64,000 nt of DNA, taken from NCBI RefSeq assembly GCF_002777965.1, contig NZ_NGVR01000028.1, positions 124,001-188,000 on the forward strand, read 5' to 3'. Numbering within the stretch: position 1 is the first letter of the stretch; each line of letters begins with the position of its first letter. The stretch is from Proteus columbae (lineage in GTDB: Bacteria > Pseudomonadota > Gammaproteobacteria > Enterobacterales > Enterobacteriaceae). Both the position numbers and the translations under genes were made by a program. The notes below the pieces were generated by a model. The model saw only the letters and a program-made list of their open reading frames with translations. It was not told the origin of the DNA and made no database searches. Of the stretch, positions 20,116 through 32,500 are shown one piece after another.

Positions 20116-20520
20116 TTAACTGTCTTTTTTCTCTGTGGGTCTGAACAATCCAGATGCCCCTTCGGAGTAATCACGAGGTGGCATTTTTATTGGAGATTGA
20201 TCATTTGCTGCTTCTGATTCACTTAATCGGTAATTAAATGGATTTTCTTGAGCTGGCATATCAGGCATGAGCTCATTAGAACTTTTTGCCATATGTTGAT
20301 AAAGCTGACGGTAGTCTCTCGCCATGTTATCTAATAGTTCAGCACTTCTAGCAAAGTGGCTGACAAGCTCATTGCGATAAGTATCAAGTTCTTCTTTTTT
20401 CGTGTCTAACTCTGCTTTGATAGCATCTTGTTGGCGAAGGGTGCTGTTACCGTAACGCATTGCAAGTGCGCCGATAATAAGACCGACAACTAATCCAATC
20501 AGTGCATAAACCCAAACCAT
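20116..20520 (-). CDS. zapG: Z-ring associated protein ZapG (YhcB)
   Basis: 134 residues with an N-terminal membrane helix (VYALIGLVVGLIIGALAM) then a coiled coil (about 30-80, LRQQDAIKAELDTKKEELDTYRNELVSHFARSAELLDNMARDYRQLYQHMA) and a disordered proline-rich tail. The DUF1043 family protein affects cell division and envelope growth in E. coli. It is divergent from zapE and upstream of degQ, the common order. Confidence 0.93.
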   Translation of the reverse strand: MVWVYALIGLVVGLIIGALAMRYGNSTLRQQDAIKAELDTKKEELDTYRNELVSHFARSAELLDNMARDYRQLYQHMAKSSNELMPDMPAQENPFNYRLSESEAANDQSPIKMPPRDYSEGASGLFRPTEKKDS

Positions 20521-20723
20521 GGCAACTCCTTTTCATCTAATAGTGAGGACGATGGATTTTTATAACATCATAACCGCTAAAAGGCATGGGTGGAATAATA
20601 TCCTTAAGCTTAATATAAAATTCGTGTGTTACGTTGATGTTAAAACCATTCTTAATGCTTATAATAGAGCCATTCGACAGACACAAATTAGTATGTCAGA
20701 AAATTAAGGATAAGAGGGCATTC

Positions 20724-21839
20724 ATGACTGTTAGTACGCCATTATCACTTTATGAAGCCGCATTGAAGCAAGGTGATTATCAACCTGATGATGTTCAGCG
20801 AAAAACGGTTCTTCATCTTCAACAGATATACCATGCATTATTAAAAGAGACTCCACCAGAAAAAAATTCGCTAACACAACGATTGTTCGGGCGACTTCGC
20901 ACAAAAAAACAGATTGTTGCACCAGAACGTGGTTTATATATGTGGGGCGGTGTTGGGCGAGGTAAAACATGGTTGATGGATATGTTTTATCAAAGCTTGC
21001 CGACAGAACGAAAACTTCGCTTACACTTCCATCGCTTTATGTTACGTGTTCAAGAAGAACTAAAAAACTTACAAGGCCATGAAAATCCGTTAGAAATTAT
21101 TGCTGATGGCTTTAAAGAGCAAACTGATGTGCTCTGTTTTGATGAGTTTTTTGTTTCTGATATTACTGATGCGATGATTTTAGGTACATTACTTGAAGCA
21201 TTATTTGTCAGAGGTATCACGTTGGTAGCAACGTCGAATATTCCTCCTGATGAACTTTATCGTAATGGGTTACAGCGTTCTCGTTTTTTACCTGCAATAG
21301 AACAAATTAAACAACACTGTGATATTTTGAATGTGGATGCAGGGATTGATTATCGGTTAAGAACATTAACGCAAGCACATCTCTTTTTATCGCCATTAAA
21401 CGATAAAAATCGGCAAGAGATGGATAGAATTTTCATGCACTTGGCAACCAGCGAATCACAAGTTGATTGTACCTTAACCATCAATCATCGCCCCATGAAA
21501 GCAAGAAAAGCATCTAGTGGAGTGCTCGCTATTAACTTTTCAACCTTGTGTATGGAACCACGTAGCCAGCTTGATTACATTGAGCTTTCTAAGCATTACC
21601 ACTCTGTTTTGTTATATGACATGGAACAAATGGGGACATTAAATGAAGACGCTGCACGTCGGTTTCTTGCGCTTGTTGATGAGTTTTATGAGCGTAAGGT
21701 AAAACTTATTATTAATGCAAATGTAGAAATGAACGAGATTTACCAAGGTGATTTTTTACGTTTTGAATATCAGCGTTGCTTGTCCCGTTTGCAAGAGATG
21801 CAAAGTGAAGAATATTTAGTACAACCCCATCTCGCTTAA
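20724..21839 (+). CDS. zapE: Cell division protein ZapE (AFG1-like ATPase)
   Basis: 371 residues from ATG 20724 (MTVSTPLSLYEAALKQGDYQPDDVQ), matching E. coli ZapE; a 30-residue upstream extension lacks homology. Walker A is GGVGRGKTW, Walker B is DVLCFDEFFVSD, and the C-terminus FEYQRCLSRLQEMQSEEYL is near identical to the family. ZapE is an AAA+ ATPase acting on the Z ring under stress or low oxygen. It is single and is followed by the rplM promoter region. Confidence 0.95.
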   Translation: MTVSTPLSLYEAALKQGDYQPDDVQRKTVLHLQQIYHALLKETPPEKNSLTQRLFGRLRTKKQIVAPERGLYMWGGVGRGKTWLMDMFYQSLPTERKLRLHFHRFMLRVQEELKNLQGHENPLEIIADGFKEQTDVLCFDEFFVSDITDAMILGTLLEALFVRGITLVATSNIPPDELYRNGLQRSRFLPAIEQIKQHCDILNVDAGIDYRLRTLTQAHLFLSPLNDKNRQEMDRIFMHLATSESQVDCTLTINHRPMKARKASSGVLAINFSTLCMEPRSQLDYIELSKHYHSVLLYDMEQMGTLNEDAARRFLALVDEFYERKVKLIINANVEMNEIYQGDFLRFEYQRCLSRLQEMQSEEYLVQPHLA

Positions 21840-22095
21840 TTTTTAATTCTTGAAGAAAGTCATCTTTCATTATGGTAGGATGACGCAGGTTAGGTTGCTT
21901 GATGTTTTTTTCTATGAAAATAGAAAGCATTAGGCAGCTTACAAGCGCTCTGGAAAGGAACAATTCTTCTCTTCAGGTAGCAAGAATTTATCAGTCAAAT
22001 CAGAAAAAAGTGCCAGATTCGTTTTTTTCGCTGAAATATTGAAAAAGAATTCAATTGTTTTTCAATTATGACTCGATTTTTTTTTCTGACTTCTC
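21840..22095 (+). other. zapE-rplM gap
   Basis: About 250 bp of AT-rich sequence ahead of the rplM promoter. I see no clear terminator for zapE and no small ORF with family resemblance. Confidence 0.5.
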
Positions 22096-22101
22096 TATAA
22101 T
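22096..22101 (+). promoter_or_regulatory. rplM -10 box
   Basis: TATAAT 173 bp before the rplM start codon, in a T-rich stretch. I could not place a convincing -35 at 16-18 bp. Confidence 0.65.
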
Positions 22102-22107
22102 CTTGCG

Positions 22108-22702
<595 letters not shown>

Positions 22703-22714
22703 TCGGGATAATAG

Positions 22715-23110
<396 letters not shown>

Positions 23111-23142
23111 TTTGTTATCTTTTAGATATCAATTTGATGTTG

Positions 23143-23177
23143 AAAACCCGTCTTCACAGGCGGGTTTTTTATTTTTG
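23143..23177 (+). terminator. Terminator of rplM-rpsI
   Basis: AAAACCCG / CGGGTTTT around a 10-base loop, then T6, about 30 bp after rpsI. Confidence 0.85.
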
Positions 23178-23403
23178 ACTTATTTGTGTTTATTAATAAT
23201 AAAAACATAATGTTGCTAATACATTGAGGCTGTTACTCATAAAACTGGCTTTATGTAAGATAACGATAGTATTAAAAAGCCTATTTTTTAGATGTTATCT
23301 CTAAATAATTTCATTTTTTGATATTATAATCTTACTTTTAAGATAGTGTGGCATATTATGTTGAATTATTTGCATTAGCCCCCCTAAGTGGCATGAATTC
23401 TGG

Positions 23404-23409
23404 TAGAAT
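23404..23409 (+). promoter_or_regulatory. Possible sspA -10 box (TAGAAT)
   Basis: TAGAAT before GCGGGC in the rpsI-sspA gap. If used, the sspA leader would be about 355 nt. No strong -35 is visible. Confidence 0.35.
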
Positions 23410-23767
23410 AGCGGGCTTTGGTGTCTTTCTTTCTATGACTTCATCATGTTGCCAATGGGTATATTGATCGTAATACCAGTGATGAGTTTGAAAGTCATAC
23501 CAAAATTATTATGACAATAATGATTGTTAAATGATTATTTTGGTATTACTTGATAATGATATGTGCCGCAAAGACAGGTGAGTTTTTAACCCTGTAAAAT
23601 ATGATTATCCCACGATAACACTGTTATACAGGTAGTTACCCAATGCAGTTAATAACTTAAATGTTTATTTAGGTTTACTGCGTTTGTGTGCTTGTCTTTT
23701 AGGAATGGGGAAATGAAAAAGGCATTGTGCTAATTCATTTCTTTAATTGATTAACTTGGAGGTTTTC
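23410..23767 (+). promoter_or_regulatory. Long sspA leader with an extended hairpin
   Basis: The rpsI-sspA gap is 657 bp. It holds a 10-bp stem ATACCAAAAT / ATTTTGGTAT (23497-23506 and 23537-23546) enclosing a second stem ACAAT / ATTGT. I see no ORF with family resemblance. The AT-rich part (23180-23340) shows nothing further. Confidence 0.5.
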
Positions 23768-24409
23768 ATGGCTGTCGCTGCCAACAAACGTTCGGTAATG
23801 ACTTTGTTTTCCGGTCCGACTGATATTTTCAGCCATCAGGTCAGAATTGTCCTAGCGGAGAAAGGTGTCAGTGTTGAAATTGAACAGGTTGAAGCTGGTA
23901 ATCTTCCACAGGATCTTATCGATCTAAATCCTTACCAAAGTGTACCGACTTTGGTTGATCGTGAGCTGACTCTGTATGATTCACGCATCATCATGGAATA
24001 CCTTGATGAACGCTTCCCTCATCCTCCTTTAATGCCAGTTTATCCTGTTGCTCGTGGTAGCAGCCGTTTAATGATGCATCGCATCGAGCATGATTGGTAT
24101 TCTTTAATGAACACCATCGAAAAAGGAACTGAACAGCAAGCAAATGCTGCTCGTAAACAGTTAGCAGAAGAGCTACTGGCTGTATCTCCTGTATTTAAAG
24201 AATATCCTTACTTTATGAGTGAAGAGTTCAGCTTAGTTGATTGCTACCTTGCTCCTCTGTTATGGCGTTTACCAGTACTTGGTGTAGATTTAAGTGGTGC
24301 TGGTGCTAAAGATGTACAAATTTATATGCAACGTGTTTTTGAACGTGATTCTTTCCTCGCGTCATTAACCGAAGCAGAGCGTGAGATGCGCTTACCTTCA
24401 AGAGGGTAA
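23768..24409 (+). CDS. sspA: Stringent starvation protein A
   Basis: 213 residues from MAVAANKRSVMTLFSGPTDIFSHQVRIVLAEKGV, with a GGAGG site at 23757-23762; a start seven codons upstream is unlikely. The protein has a glutathione-transferase fold without catalytic residues. SspA binds RNA polymerase with sigma-70 and lowers H-NS levels in stationary phase. The surface motif PHPPLMPVYP is conserved. sspB follows after 6 bp. Confidence 0.96.
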   Translation: MAVAANKRSVMTLFSGPTDIFSHQVRIVLAEKGVSVEIEQVEAGNLPQDLIDLNPYQSVPTLVDRELTLYDSRIIMEYLDERFPHPPLMPVYPVARGSSRLMMHRIEHDWYSLMNTIEKGTEQQANAARKQLAEELLAVSPVFKEYPYFMSEEFSLVDCYLAPLLWRLPVLGVDLSGAGAKDVQIYMQRVFERDSFLASLTEAEREMRLPSRG

Positions 24410-24415
24410 TTAAGT

Positions 24416-24925
24416 ATGGAGATTATGGATATGTCTCCGCGTCGTCCGCATTTATTACGTGCGCATTATGACTGGATCATCGAAAACGATTTAACACCAC
24501 ATTTAGTTGTTGATGTGAATGTCGTTGGTGTTCAAGTCCCAATGGAATATGCGCACGATGGTCAAATTGTACTAAATATTTCATCTCGTGCAGTAGATGA
24601 CTTAGAGTTAACGCCGTATCAGGTTTTATTTAGTGCAAGCTTTGGTGGCATACCTCGTAAAGTACGAGTGCCTATGGCTGCTGTTATGGCTATTTATGCG
24701 AGAGAAAACGGTGCGGGAATGATGTTTGAGCCAGAGCCTGCTTATGAATCTGGTGCATCATTACAGTTTGCTGAAGATGATAGTGAAGAGAACAACATAG
24801 CTCCGGCTAGCGAAGGTTTATCTCTTGTCACTGATGAAGCTGTTGAAGCTGATACCTCTTCACCAGATGATGATCCAGAGCCACCTCGCCCAGCGGGTCG
24901 TCCAGCACTGCGTGTTGTAAAATAA
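24416..24925 (+). CDS. sspB: ClpXP protease specificity-enhancing factor SspB
   Basis: 169 residues: a substrate-binding domain (RRPHLLRAHYDWIIENDLTPHLVVDVNVVGVQVPMEYAHDGQIVLNIS) that recognises ssrA tags, a long acidic flexible linker (about 115-158) and the C-terminal ClpX-binding tail GRPALRVVK. It delivers ssrA-tagged proteins to ClpXP. It forms an operon with sspA and is closed by a terminator. Confidence 0.96.
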   Translation: MEIMDMSPRRPHLLRAHYDWIIENDLTPHLVVDVNVVGVQVPMEYAHDGQIVLNISSRAVDDLELTPYQVLFSASFGGIPRKVRVPMAAVMAIYARENGAGMMFEPEPAYESGASLQFAEDDSEENNIAPASEGLSLVTDEAVEADTSSPDDDPEPPRPAGRPALRVVK

Positions 24926-24950
24926 GAGATTATCTTATTTGTATTAATGA

Positions 24951-24980
24951 AAAACCCAGTTCAAATGAACTGGGTTTTTT
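24951..24980 (+). terminator. Terminator of sspAB
   Basis: AAAACCCAGTTCA / TGAACTGGGTTTT with a two-base spacer and a T6 tail, 25 bp after sspB. Confidence 0.9.
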
Positions 24981-24986
24981 CTGCAC

Positions 24987-25020
24987 AAAAAAAGCGCTCT
25001 ATATTGCTATTGAGCGCTTT
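24987..25020 (-). terminator. Terminator of the carrier-amidohydrolase operon
   Basis: AAAGCGCTC / GAGCGCTTT stem (24991-24999 and 25012-25020) followed leftward by T7, 22 bp past the amidohydrolase stop. Confidence 0.88.
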
Positions 25021-25042
25021 ATGGGATTGTATTACTGAAAAA

Positions 25043-26311
25043 TTATTTCAACAGTTCTTCTAAACAACCAGTGTAAAGATTAACTGCAGTCATTAATTGT
25101 TTTTCGTCGAAGTCAAAGCCGGCTTGGTGGTGACCAGCTGTTCTGTCGGCACCCACAACGAAGTACAGTGATTTACCACCACAACGTTGTACACGTTTTG
25201 CTAATACTGTTGCATCTTCACTACCACCGAATGGGCGAGTTGCAACCGCCGTTAGCTCAGAATGTTTACCCACAACTTTAGTCATCACATCAATCAGTTC
25301 TTGGTCATTCGTCAGATCAACGGCTTCACCCATGATTTCGCTTTCCATTTCTAACTGGAAGCTATGTGCTGCGCCTTCAGCCATACGTACTGCATTTGCA
25401 GCCATAAAGCTGTTGATCTCTTCGTTTTCACCACGAACTTCAATTTGCATTTCAGCATTAGCTGGGGTGACGTTACGGCCTTCACCGGCTTTTAATACAC
25501 CGATATTGATACGTGACATCCCTTTACCATGGCGAGAAATACCCAGCATTTGTGTTGCTGCGTGGCAAGCACCCGCTAATGCATTACGGCCTAATTCTGG
25601 CTCTGCACCTGCGTGAGATGGTGCTCCTTTAAAACGGAAGTCATATTTAGTGGTACATAAGAAATGTGTTGGGTTAATAACAATTTCACCACTGTTTGCG
25701 ATAAAGCCTAAGTGCGCACCTAAGAAGTAATCTGCATCATCAGCGATACCACTTTCAGCCATCGCACGAGCGCCACGAACACCTTCTTCTGCTGGTTGGA
25801 ATAAGATTTTAACTTTACCGATGACTTTATCTTTATTTTCAACTAGCCAGTGAGCAACACCTAAACCGATAGAAATGTGTCCATCATGACCACAAGCGTG
25901 CATTTCGCCAGCGTGGCAAGATGCAAAGTTTTCGGCATGAGGACGGTGTTTAGTTTCGGTTGCTTCGTTAACACCAACACAGTCGATATCAAAACGTAGT
26001 GCGACTGTTGGACCTGCTTTACCACTGTCAAAGATAGCCACACAGCCAGTTAGCTCTTTCATTTCATCAAGCAGAGCTTCATCAACTTTATGCTCTCTGG
26101 CAACGGCTAGGCCTTTTTCAACGACTTGACGGCGGCGGCCAAAAGCAAATTCTTGATTGATAACGTCTGGCCCAACTTTAACTTCTAAACCTAAGCTACG
26201 TAGTTCTTTGACGATTTTTGCTGTGGTTAAAAATTCTGACCAACCAATTTCTGGATATTGGTGAAATTCACGACGCCATTTAATTAATTTTTCTAGTGTA
26301 ATTGCTGACAT
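25043..26311 (-). CDS. M20-family amidohydrolase, AbgA-like
   Basis: 422 residues from ATG 26311, chosen because GTGGAG lies 8 bp upstream; earlier in-frame codons run into the upstream gene. The N-terminus WRREFHQYPEIGWSEFLTTAKIV, the metal-binding ACGHDGHISIGLG with its histidines, QPAEEGVRGARAM with the metal/catalytic glutamates, and the terminal AGHHQAGFDFDE are M20D features. The pattern VVEKG...HRPHAENFASCHAGEMHACGHDGH resembles AbgA, one half of p-aminobenzoyl-glutamate hydrolase, though there is no abgB here. The likely reaction is hydrolysis of an N-acyl amino acid or related amide; the substrate is not known. It is co-transcribed with the carrier upstream (14-bp gap). Confidence 0.8.
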   Translation of the reverse strand: MSAITLEKLIKWRREFHQYPEIGWSEFLTTAKIVKELRSLGLEVKVGPDVINQEFAFGRRRQVVEKGLAVAREHKVDEALLDEMKELTGCVAIFDSGKAGPTVALRFDIDCVGVNEATETKHRPHAENFASCHAGEMHACGHDGHISIGLGVAHWLVENKDKVIGKVKILFQPAEEGVRGARAMAESGIADDADYFLGAHLGFIANSGEIVINPTHFLCTTKYDFRFKGAPSHAGAEPELGRNALAGACHAATQMLGISRHGKGMSRINIGVLKAGEGRNVTPANAEMQIEVRGENEEINSFMAANAVRMAEGAAHSFQLEMESEIMGEAVDLTNDQELIDVMTKVVGKHSELTAVATRPFGGSEDATVLAKRVQRCGGKSLYFVVGADRTAGHHQAGFDFDEKQLMTAVNLYTGCLEELLK

Positions 26312-26325
26312 ATTCATTTCTCCAC

Positions 26326-27600
26326 TTATAACATGAATAACGCAACAGCGATGACGCCGATAATCATACCCGGTGCAGTACGTTTTGCGATTTCCATAGG
26401 GTTTACGTTTGCAAGACCAGCACAAACAATTGCTGCACCTGCCAGTGGTGACATAGTACGACCTAACGCACCAGATAATGCCGCTGCCATACCCATGTCT
26501 GGGATTTCATAACCGAATTGTGCAGCATGAGGTGTTACTGTTTCGTTGAATGCGAATGCTGCTGCGTCACCAGAACCTGTGATAATACCCATTAAGAATG
26601 GCCCTAAAGTACCACCCCAGCGAGCGAATTCAGGAGAATGAGTTAAGAAGTTGATGAACGCGTCGATTAAACCAGATGCTTTCAGACCTGCGGCGAATAC
26701 CGCTGCTGCAATGATGATACCTAATACATCACCATAAGCATTACCCATACCTTTAAAGAACTCTTTCGTAATTTGAGCAGGGTTAGTTAATGTGATGAAC
26801 AGAGCATAGATAGAACCGATTAACATTGCCGCTGGTACAGACAGTTTAAATGTACTGAAAGACTCGAAGAATGGCAGAATTAACAGGATTAATGGAATAA
26901 AAGGTGCTGTTGCATATAAGTAGTTAGGGCGAACAGCTTCTGATGTTGCTTGTGCTGATGAAGATGATGCATCACTGGCAGCAGAAGCCATTTTGAACTC
27001 TTTTTTCACTAAAGCGACAACTGCCAGTGAAACTGCTGCGATACCACCAGCCATTAAGCTATATGGGCTATGGCGAGCGATTAAATCAACTACTTCCATA
27101 TTTGCCATGTTAGCAACGAAGGCGTTATGCGACATACCTGGGCTTAACATTGAACCGATAGTACCACATAACACTGCACCACCAGCGATAGCTGGGTGAA
27201 TACGAGCTGCGATTAATAATGGAATGAGTGTCGCACCTACCGCTGCCGCACAACCTGCTGCTGATGGGATTGCGATATTAATAAAATACGTTACGACAAC
27301 CGTAGCTGGAATAAGAAAGAAGCCCAGACGAGTCATTACTTTTGATAAAACATGAACCAGATGCATATCGCATTTGGTATATTTCATAACATAAGCAAAA
27401 CCCATACTCGAACAGATTGCTTGAATTAATGATGAAGACACCATGCGCTCACTAAATGCGGTAAACGCATCTAATGGGCTCAGACTTAAAATACAGAGTA
27501 ATAAACCCGCACCGATTAGCACCATTCGGGTTTCATATTTTTTTATTAGCAAATAGACAGTTACGATAATAACGGCTACCGCTATAAGTTGCATCACCAT
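26326..27600 (-). CDS. DcuC-family anaerobic dicarboxylate carrier
   Basis: 424 residues, hydrophobic throughout, with about 12 helices and the DcuC/ArsB-NhaD type pattern (FINIAIPSAAGCAAAVGATLIPLLIAARIHPAIAGGAVLCGTIGSMLSPGMSHNAF and ITGSGDAAAFAFNETVTPHA). AGGGGATCACT precedes the ATG. The position next to sspB is where E. coli carries dcuD, a DcuC paralogue. The attached amidohydrolase suggests an amino-acid or acyl-amino-acid substrate rather than plain succinate, but that is inference. An FNR box lies upstream. Confidence 0.8.
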   Translation of the reverse strand: MVMQLIAVAVIIVTVYLLIKKYETRMVLIGAGLLLCILSLSPLDAFTAFSERMVSSSLIQAICSSMGFAYVMKYTKCDMHLVHVLSKVMTRLGFFLIPATVVVTYFINIAIPSAAGCAAAVGATLIPLLIAARIHPAIAGGAVLCGTIGSMLSPGMSHNAFVANMANMEVVDLIARHSPYSLMAGGIAAVSLAVVALVKKEFKMASAASDASSSSAQATSEAVRPNYLYATAPFIPLILLILPFFESFSTFKLSVPAAMLIGSIYALFITLTNPAQITKEFFKGMGNAYGDVLGIIIAAAVFAAGLKASGLIDAFINFLTHSPEFARWGGTLGPFLMGIITGSGDAAAFAFNETVTPHAAQFGYEIPDMGMAAALSGALGRTMSPLAGAAIVCAGLANVNPMEIAKRTAPGMIIGVIAVALFML

Positions 27601-27696
27601 AGTGATCCCCTAGTTAATTATGACAATACTATTAATTGTGAAAACGAACCTAACATCAATAAATTATATTTTTCTGTAAAGTTATTAGGTGACTCC

Positions 27697-27702
27697 ATTA
27701 TG
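27697..27702 (-). promoter_or_regulatory. Candidate -10 box of the carrier operon
   Basis: On the leftward strand CATAAT at 27702-27697 would start transcription near 27690, placing the FNR box centre about 41 bp upstream, the usual class II position. Confidence 0.55.
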
Positions 27703-27723
27703 AAGTTGGTAGGTTGACAATAT

Positions 27724-27737
27724 TTGATTGTTATCAA
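27724..27737 (-). promoter_or_regulatory. FNR-binding site, perfect consensus
   Basis: TTGATTGTTATCAA fits TTGAT-N4-ATCAA exactly. It lies 124 bp before the start codon of the DcuC-family gene, in a 508-bp gap that otherwise holds no gene. This points to induction without oxygen. Confidence 0.8.
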
Positions 27738-28108
27738 ATTTAATAGCCGAAATAAAATCTATTTTTTTAGACTGTGATGTTATTAACAAATGCAGTAAGA
27801 CAATGATCATTAAAAGATGACGAAAAAGTTAAATAAAAAGAGATAAAGTAAAAAATACGAAAATAAATTATATTTACTATAGATAAAGAGTGTTATTTTG
27901 ATACAAAAAAGAATATCGCTTTTTATCAAAATATTACTCTATAAATTATATTAAATGGTAATGAGAATGATTATTTAGTCTGATATCTTGATGATCCTTA
28001 AATACTATTTATTAATTTCACCGATAATTTTGAAAAATTATCCCACTTAAATTAAATGGGATAATAAACAAGAGAAATTGTTATTTTAAATAACGAAAAT
28101 AAAAATAT
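27738..28108. other. AT-rich gap before the FNR box
   Basis: Strongly AT-rich, about 370 bp between gltD and the FNR box. I find no ORF with family resemblance and no clear gltD terminator with a T-tract. Confidence 0.4.
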
Positions 28109-29515
<1,407 letters not shown>

Positions 29516-32500
29516 CTATTGTGCCTGAACGCGTAATTCAGCAGATGAACGACGAGGATGACCAAGTAGCGCATTGACATCACTGGATTTTGGCTTAACT
29601 AACTTAAAGTGTTGTGACCAATATTCCCACTGTGAAAGTAATCTTTCTCCTTGCTGTGAGCCTGTTAGTCTGACATGTTCTGCGATCATGCCACGTAGAT
29701 GTTCAGCGAGAATGGCAAAAGATGCAACAGGAAGCAACTCAATCGACGAAGTGTTGATCCGTTGCGATAACGTGAGATCTTCATCTAATAAATAGGCAAA
29801 TCCCCCCGTCATTCCTGCACCAAAGTTAATCCCTGTTTTACCCAGAATGCAGACAATACCGCCAGTCATATATTCACAGCCGTTATCACCAACGCCTTCA
29901 ACGACAGCAATCGCACCAGAGTTTCTGACGGCGAAACGTTCACCTGCCAAGCCAGAGGCATAGAGTTTTCCGCCTGTTGCGCCATAAAGGCAGGTATTGC
30001 CCATAATGGTTGCGTGATGGTTTTTAAATGCAGAGCCAACTGGAGGCGAAATTACAATACGACCTCCTGCCATGCCTTTGCCTACATAATCATTAGCATC
30101 ACCCACTAAGGTTAATTCAACGCCTTGTGCATTCCATACACCAAAGCTTTGACCTGCGGTTCCCGTAAAATAGAGTTTAATTGGTGTGGCAGATAAGCCA
30201 CTTTCACCCTGTTTTTTAGCAATAATGCCTGATAATGTTGCTCCCACAGAGCGGTCTGTATTACGAATATCAAAATAGTATGTTTGGCTTTTTTGCTGTT
30301 CAATAGCGTCACTGGTTTGAGCAATAATACGCTGATTTAATTCGCCTTTATCATAAGTATCATTATTTTCCTGACAATAAAGCGCATTGCCTGATGGTGA
30401 AGTTGCTGTTTCTAACAACCCACCCAAAGAGAGTTTTTGCTGTTTACTACTAACACCTTCTAGGCATGAAAGCAGATCCGTTCGACCGATTAAATCCGTA
30501 ATTTTTCTCACGCCAAGTAATGCCATTAACTCACGGGTTTCTTGCGCAATAAAACGAAAGTAATTAATAACGCGTTCTGGTAATCCGTGATAGTGGTGAC
30601 GACGGAGCGTTTCATCTTGGGTTGCAACACCCATTGCACAGTTATTTAAATGGCAAATGCGCAGATATTTGCAGCCTAATGCCACCATTGGACCAGTACC
30701 AAAACCAAAACTCTCTGCGCCTAAAATCGCCGCTTTAATAATATCTAGACCTGTTTTTAATCCACCATCGACTTGTAAACGAATTTTATGGCGTAGACTA
30801 TTTGCCACTAACGCTTGTTGAGTTTCAACTAAACCGAGTTCCCACGGACTACCTGCATATTTTACGGACGTTAAAGGGCTTGCACCTGTACCGCCGTCAT
30901 AACCTGCAATGGTTATCAAATCCGCGTAAGCTTTGGCAACCCCAGTAGCAATGGTGCCCACACCGGGTTCTGACACGAGTTTTACAGAAATCAGTGCAGT
31001 TGGATTAATCTGTTTCAAGTCGAAAATAAGCTGTGCTAAATCTTCAATAGAGTAGATATCGTGATGCGGTGGCGGTGATATTAAGGTAACACCGGGCACG
31101 GCATAACGCAGTTGCGCAATATAAGGTGTCACTTTATCTCCGGGAAGTTGTCCTCCTTCTCCGGGTTTTGCCCCTTGTGCTACTTTGATTTGTAAAACAT
31201 CGGCACTCATTAGATAAGAAGGCGTCACGCCAAAACGACCCGAGGCAATTTGTTTAATGCGTGAGACTTTATTCGTACCGTAACGAGCTGGATCTTCGCC
31301 ACCTTCTCCTGAATTTGAATATCCTCCTAATGTATTCATCGCTTGTGCAAGCGCTTCATGAGCTTCGCGGCTTAGTGCCCCAATTGACATTGCGGCGGTA
31401 TCAAAGCGTTTAAATAACTCTGTTTCAGGTTCGACTTCTTCAATCGAGATAGGCGTTGTCTTGTTATTGAGAACTAGCATATCGCGTAAGGTTGTAATTG
31501 GGCGCTGTTGCACAAGGTTTGCATAATGTTGATAGTCAGTATATTCCCCGCTATTTACGGCTTTTTGTAGTGCTTGAACGACATCAGGGTTATAGGCGTG
31601 GTATTCCCCTTTATGAGCGTATTTTAATAAACCACCCGCTTCTAAAGGATGACGAGTTAACCAAGCCCGCTTAGATAAATTAAATAAGTCGTGTTCAAAA
31701 TCGCTAAAATCAGCACCATTAATCCGATTATCAACGCCCGCAAAACAGAGTTCGACAACGTTATCATTTAATCCAACAGCTTCAAAAAGTTGAGAGCAAC
31801 GGTAAGAAGCAACGGTTGAAATACCCATTTTGGACATGATTTTATACAACCCTTTATTTATGCCGTTGCGGTAATTCAGCATCACTTGGGCATAGCTTGC
31901 TTGCAGGATTTTTTTATCAACACGTTGAGCTAAAGATTCATAAGCAAGATAAGGATAAATAGCAGTAGCACCAAATCCGAGTAATACGGCGAAATGGTGA
32001 GGATCACGGGCGCTGGCAGTTTCGACAATGATATTGGCATCACAACGTAAATTATTATCTACCAACGCTTTTTGTACAGCGCCAACGGCCATAGGTGCCG
32101 GAATAGGTAGTCGTTCTTTAGTGATATTTCTATCTGATAAAACCAATAATACCGCACCACGGTGAACTTCCTGTTGTGCTTTTGCGCATAATTGGCGTAA
32201 TGCTGTTTCTAGGTTGCATTCTGTTGGTTGATAAGTGATATCAAGATAAACAGATTGGTAATAAGGATTTTCTTGGTTAATAAGCTGTTGGAAGTCGCTA
32301 TAAAGCAAAATAGGCGATTTAAAACTCAGCCGATGTGCTTGACCTTCTGCTTCGCAAAACACATTCATCTCGCGTCCAATGCAGGTCGCTAAAGACATGA
32401 CATGCGCTTCTCTTAATGGATCTATGGGAGGATTTGTTACTTGCGCAAATTTTTGTCTGAAATAGTCATAAATAAGACGAGGGCGTTGAGAAAGTACAGC

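Noticed and set aside
27760-28100. Very AT-rich stretch as a replication origin or acquired DNA
   Set aside because: No DnaA-box cluster or mobile gene is visible; it is an ordinary AT-rich intergenic region.
29574-29795. Small ORFs antisense to gltB
   Set aside because: They are shadows of a long, well-conserved gene.
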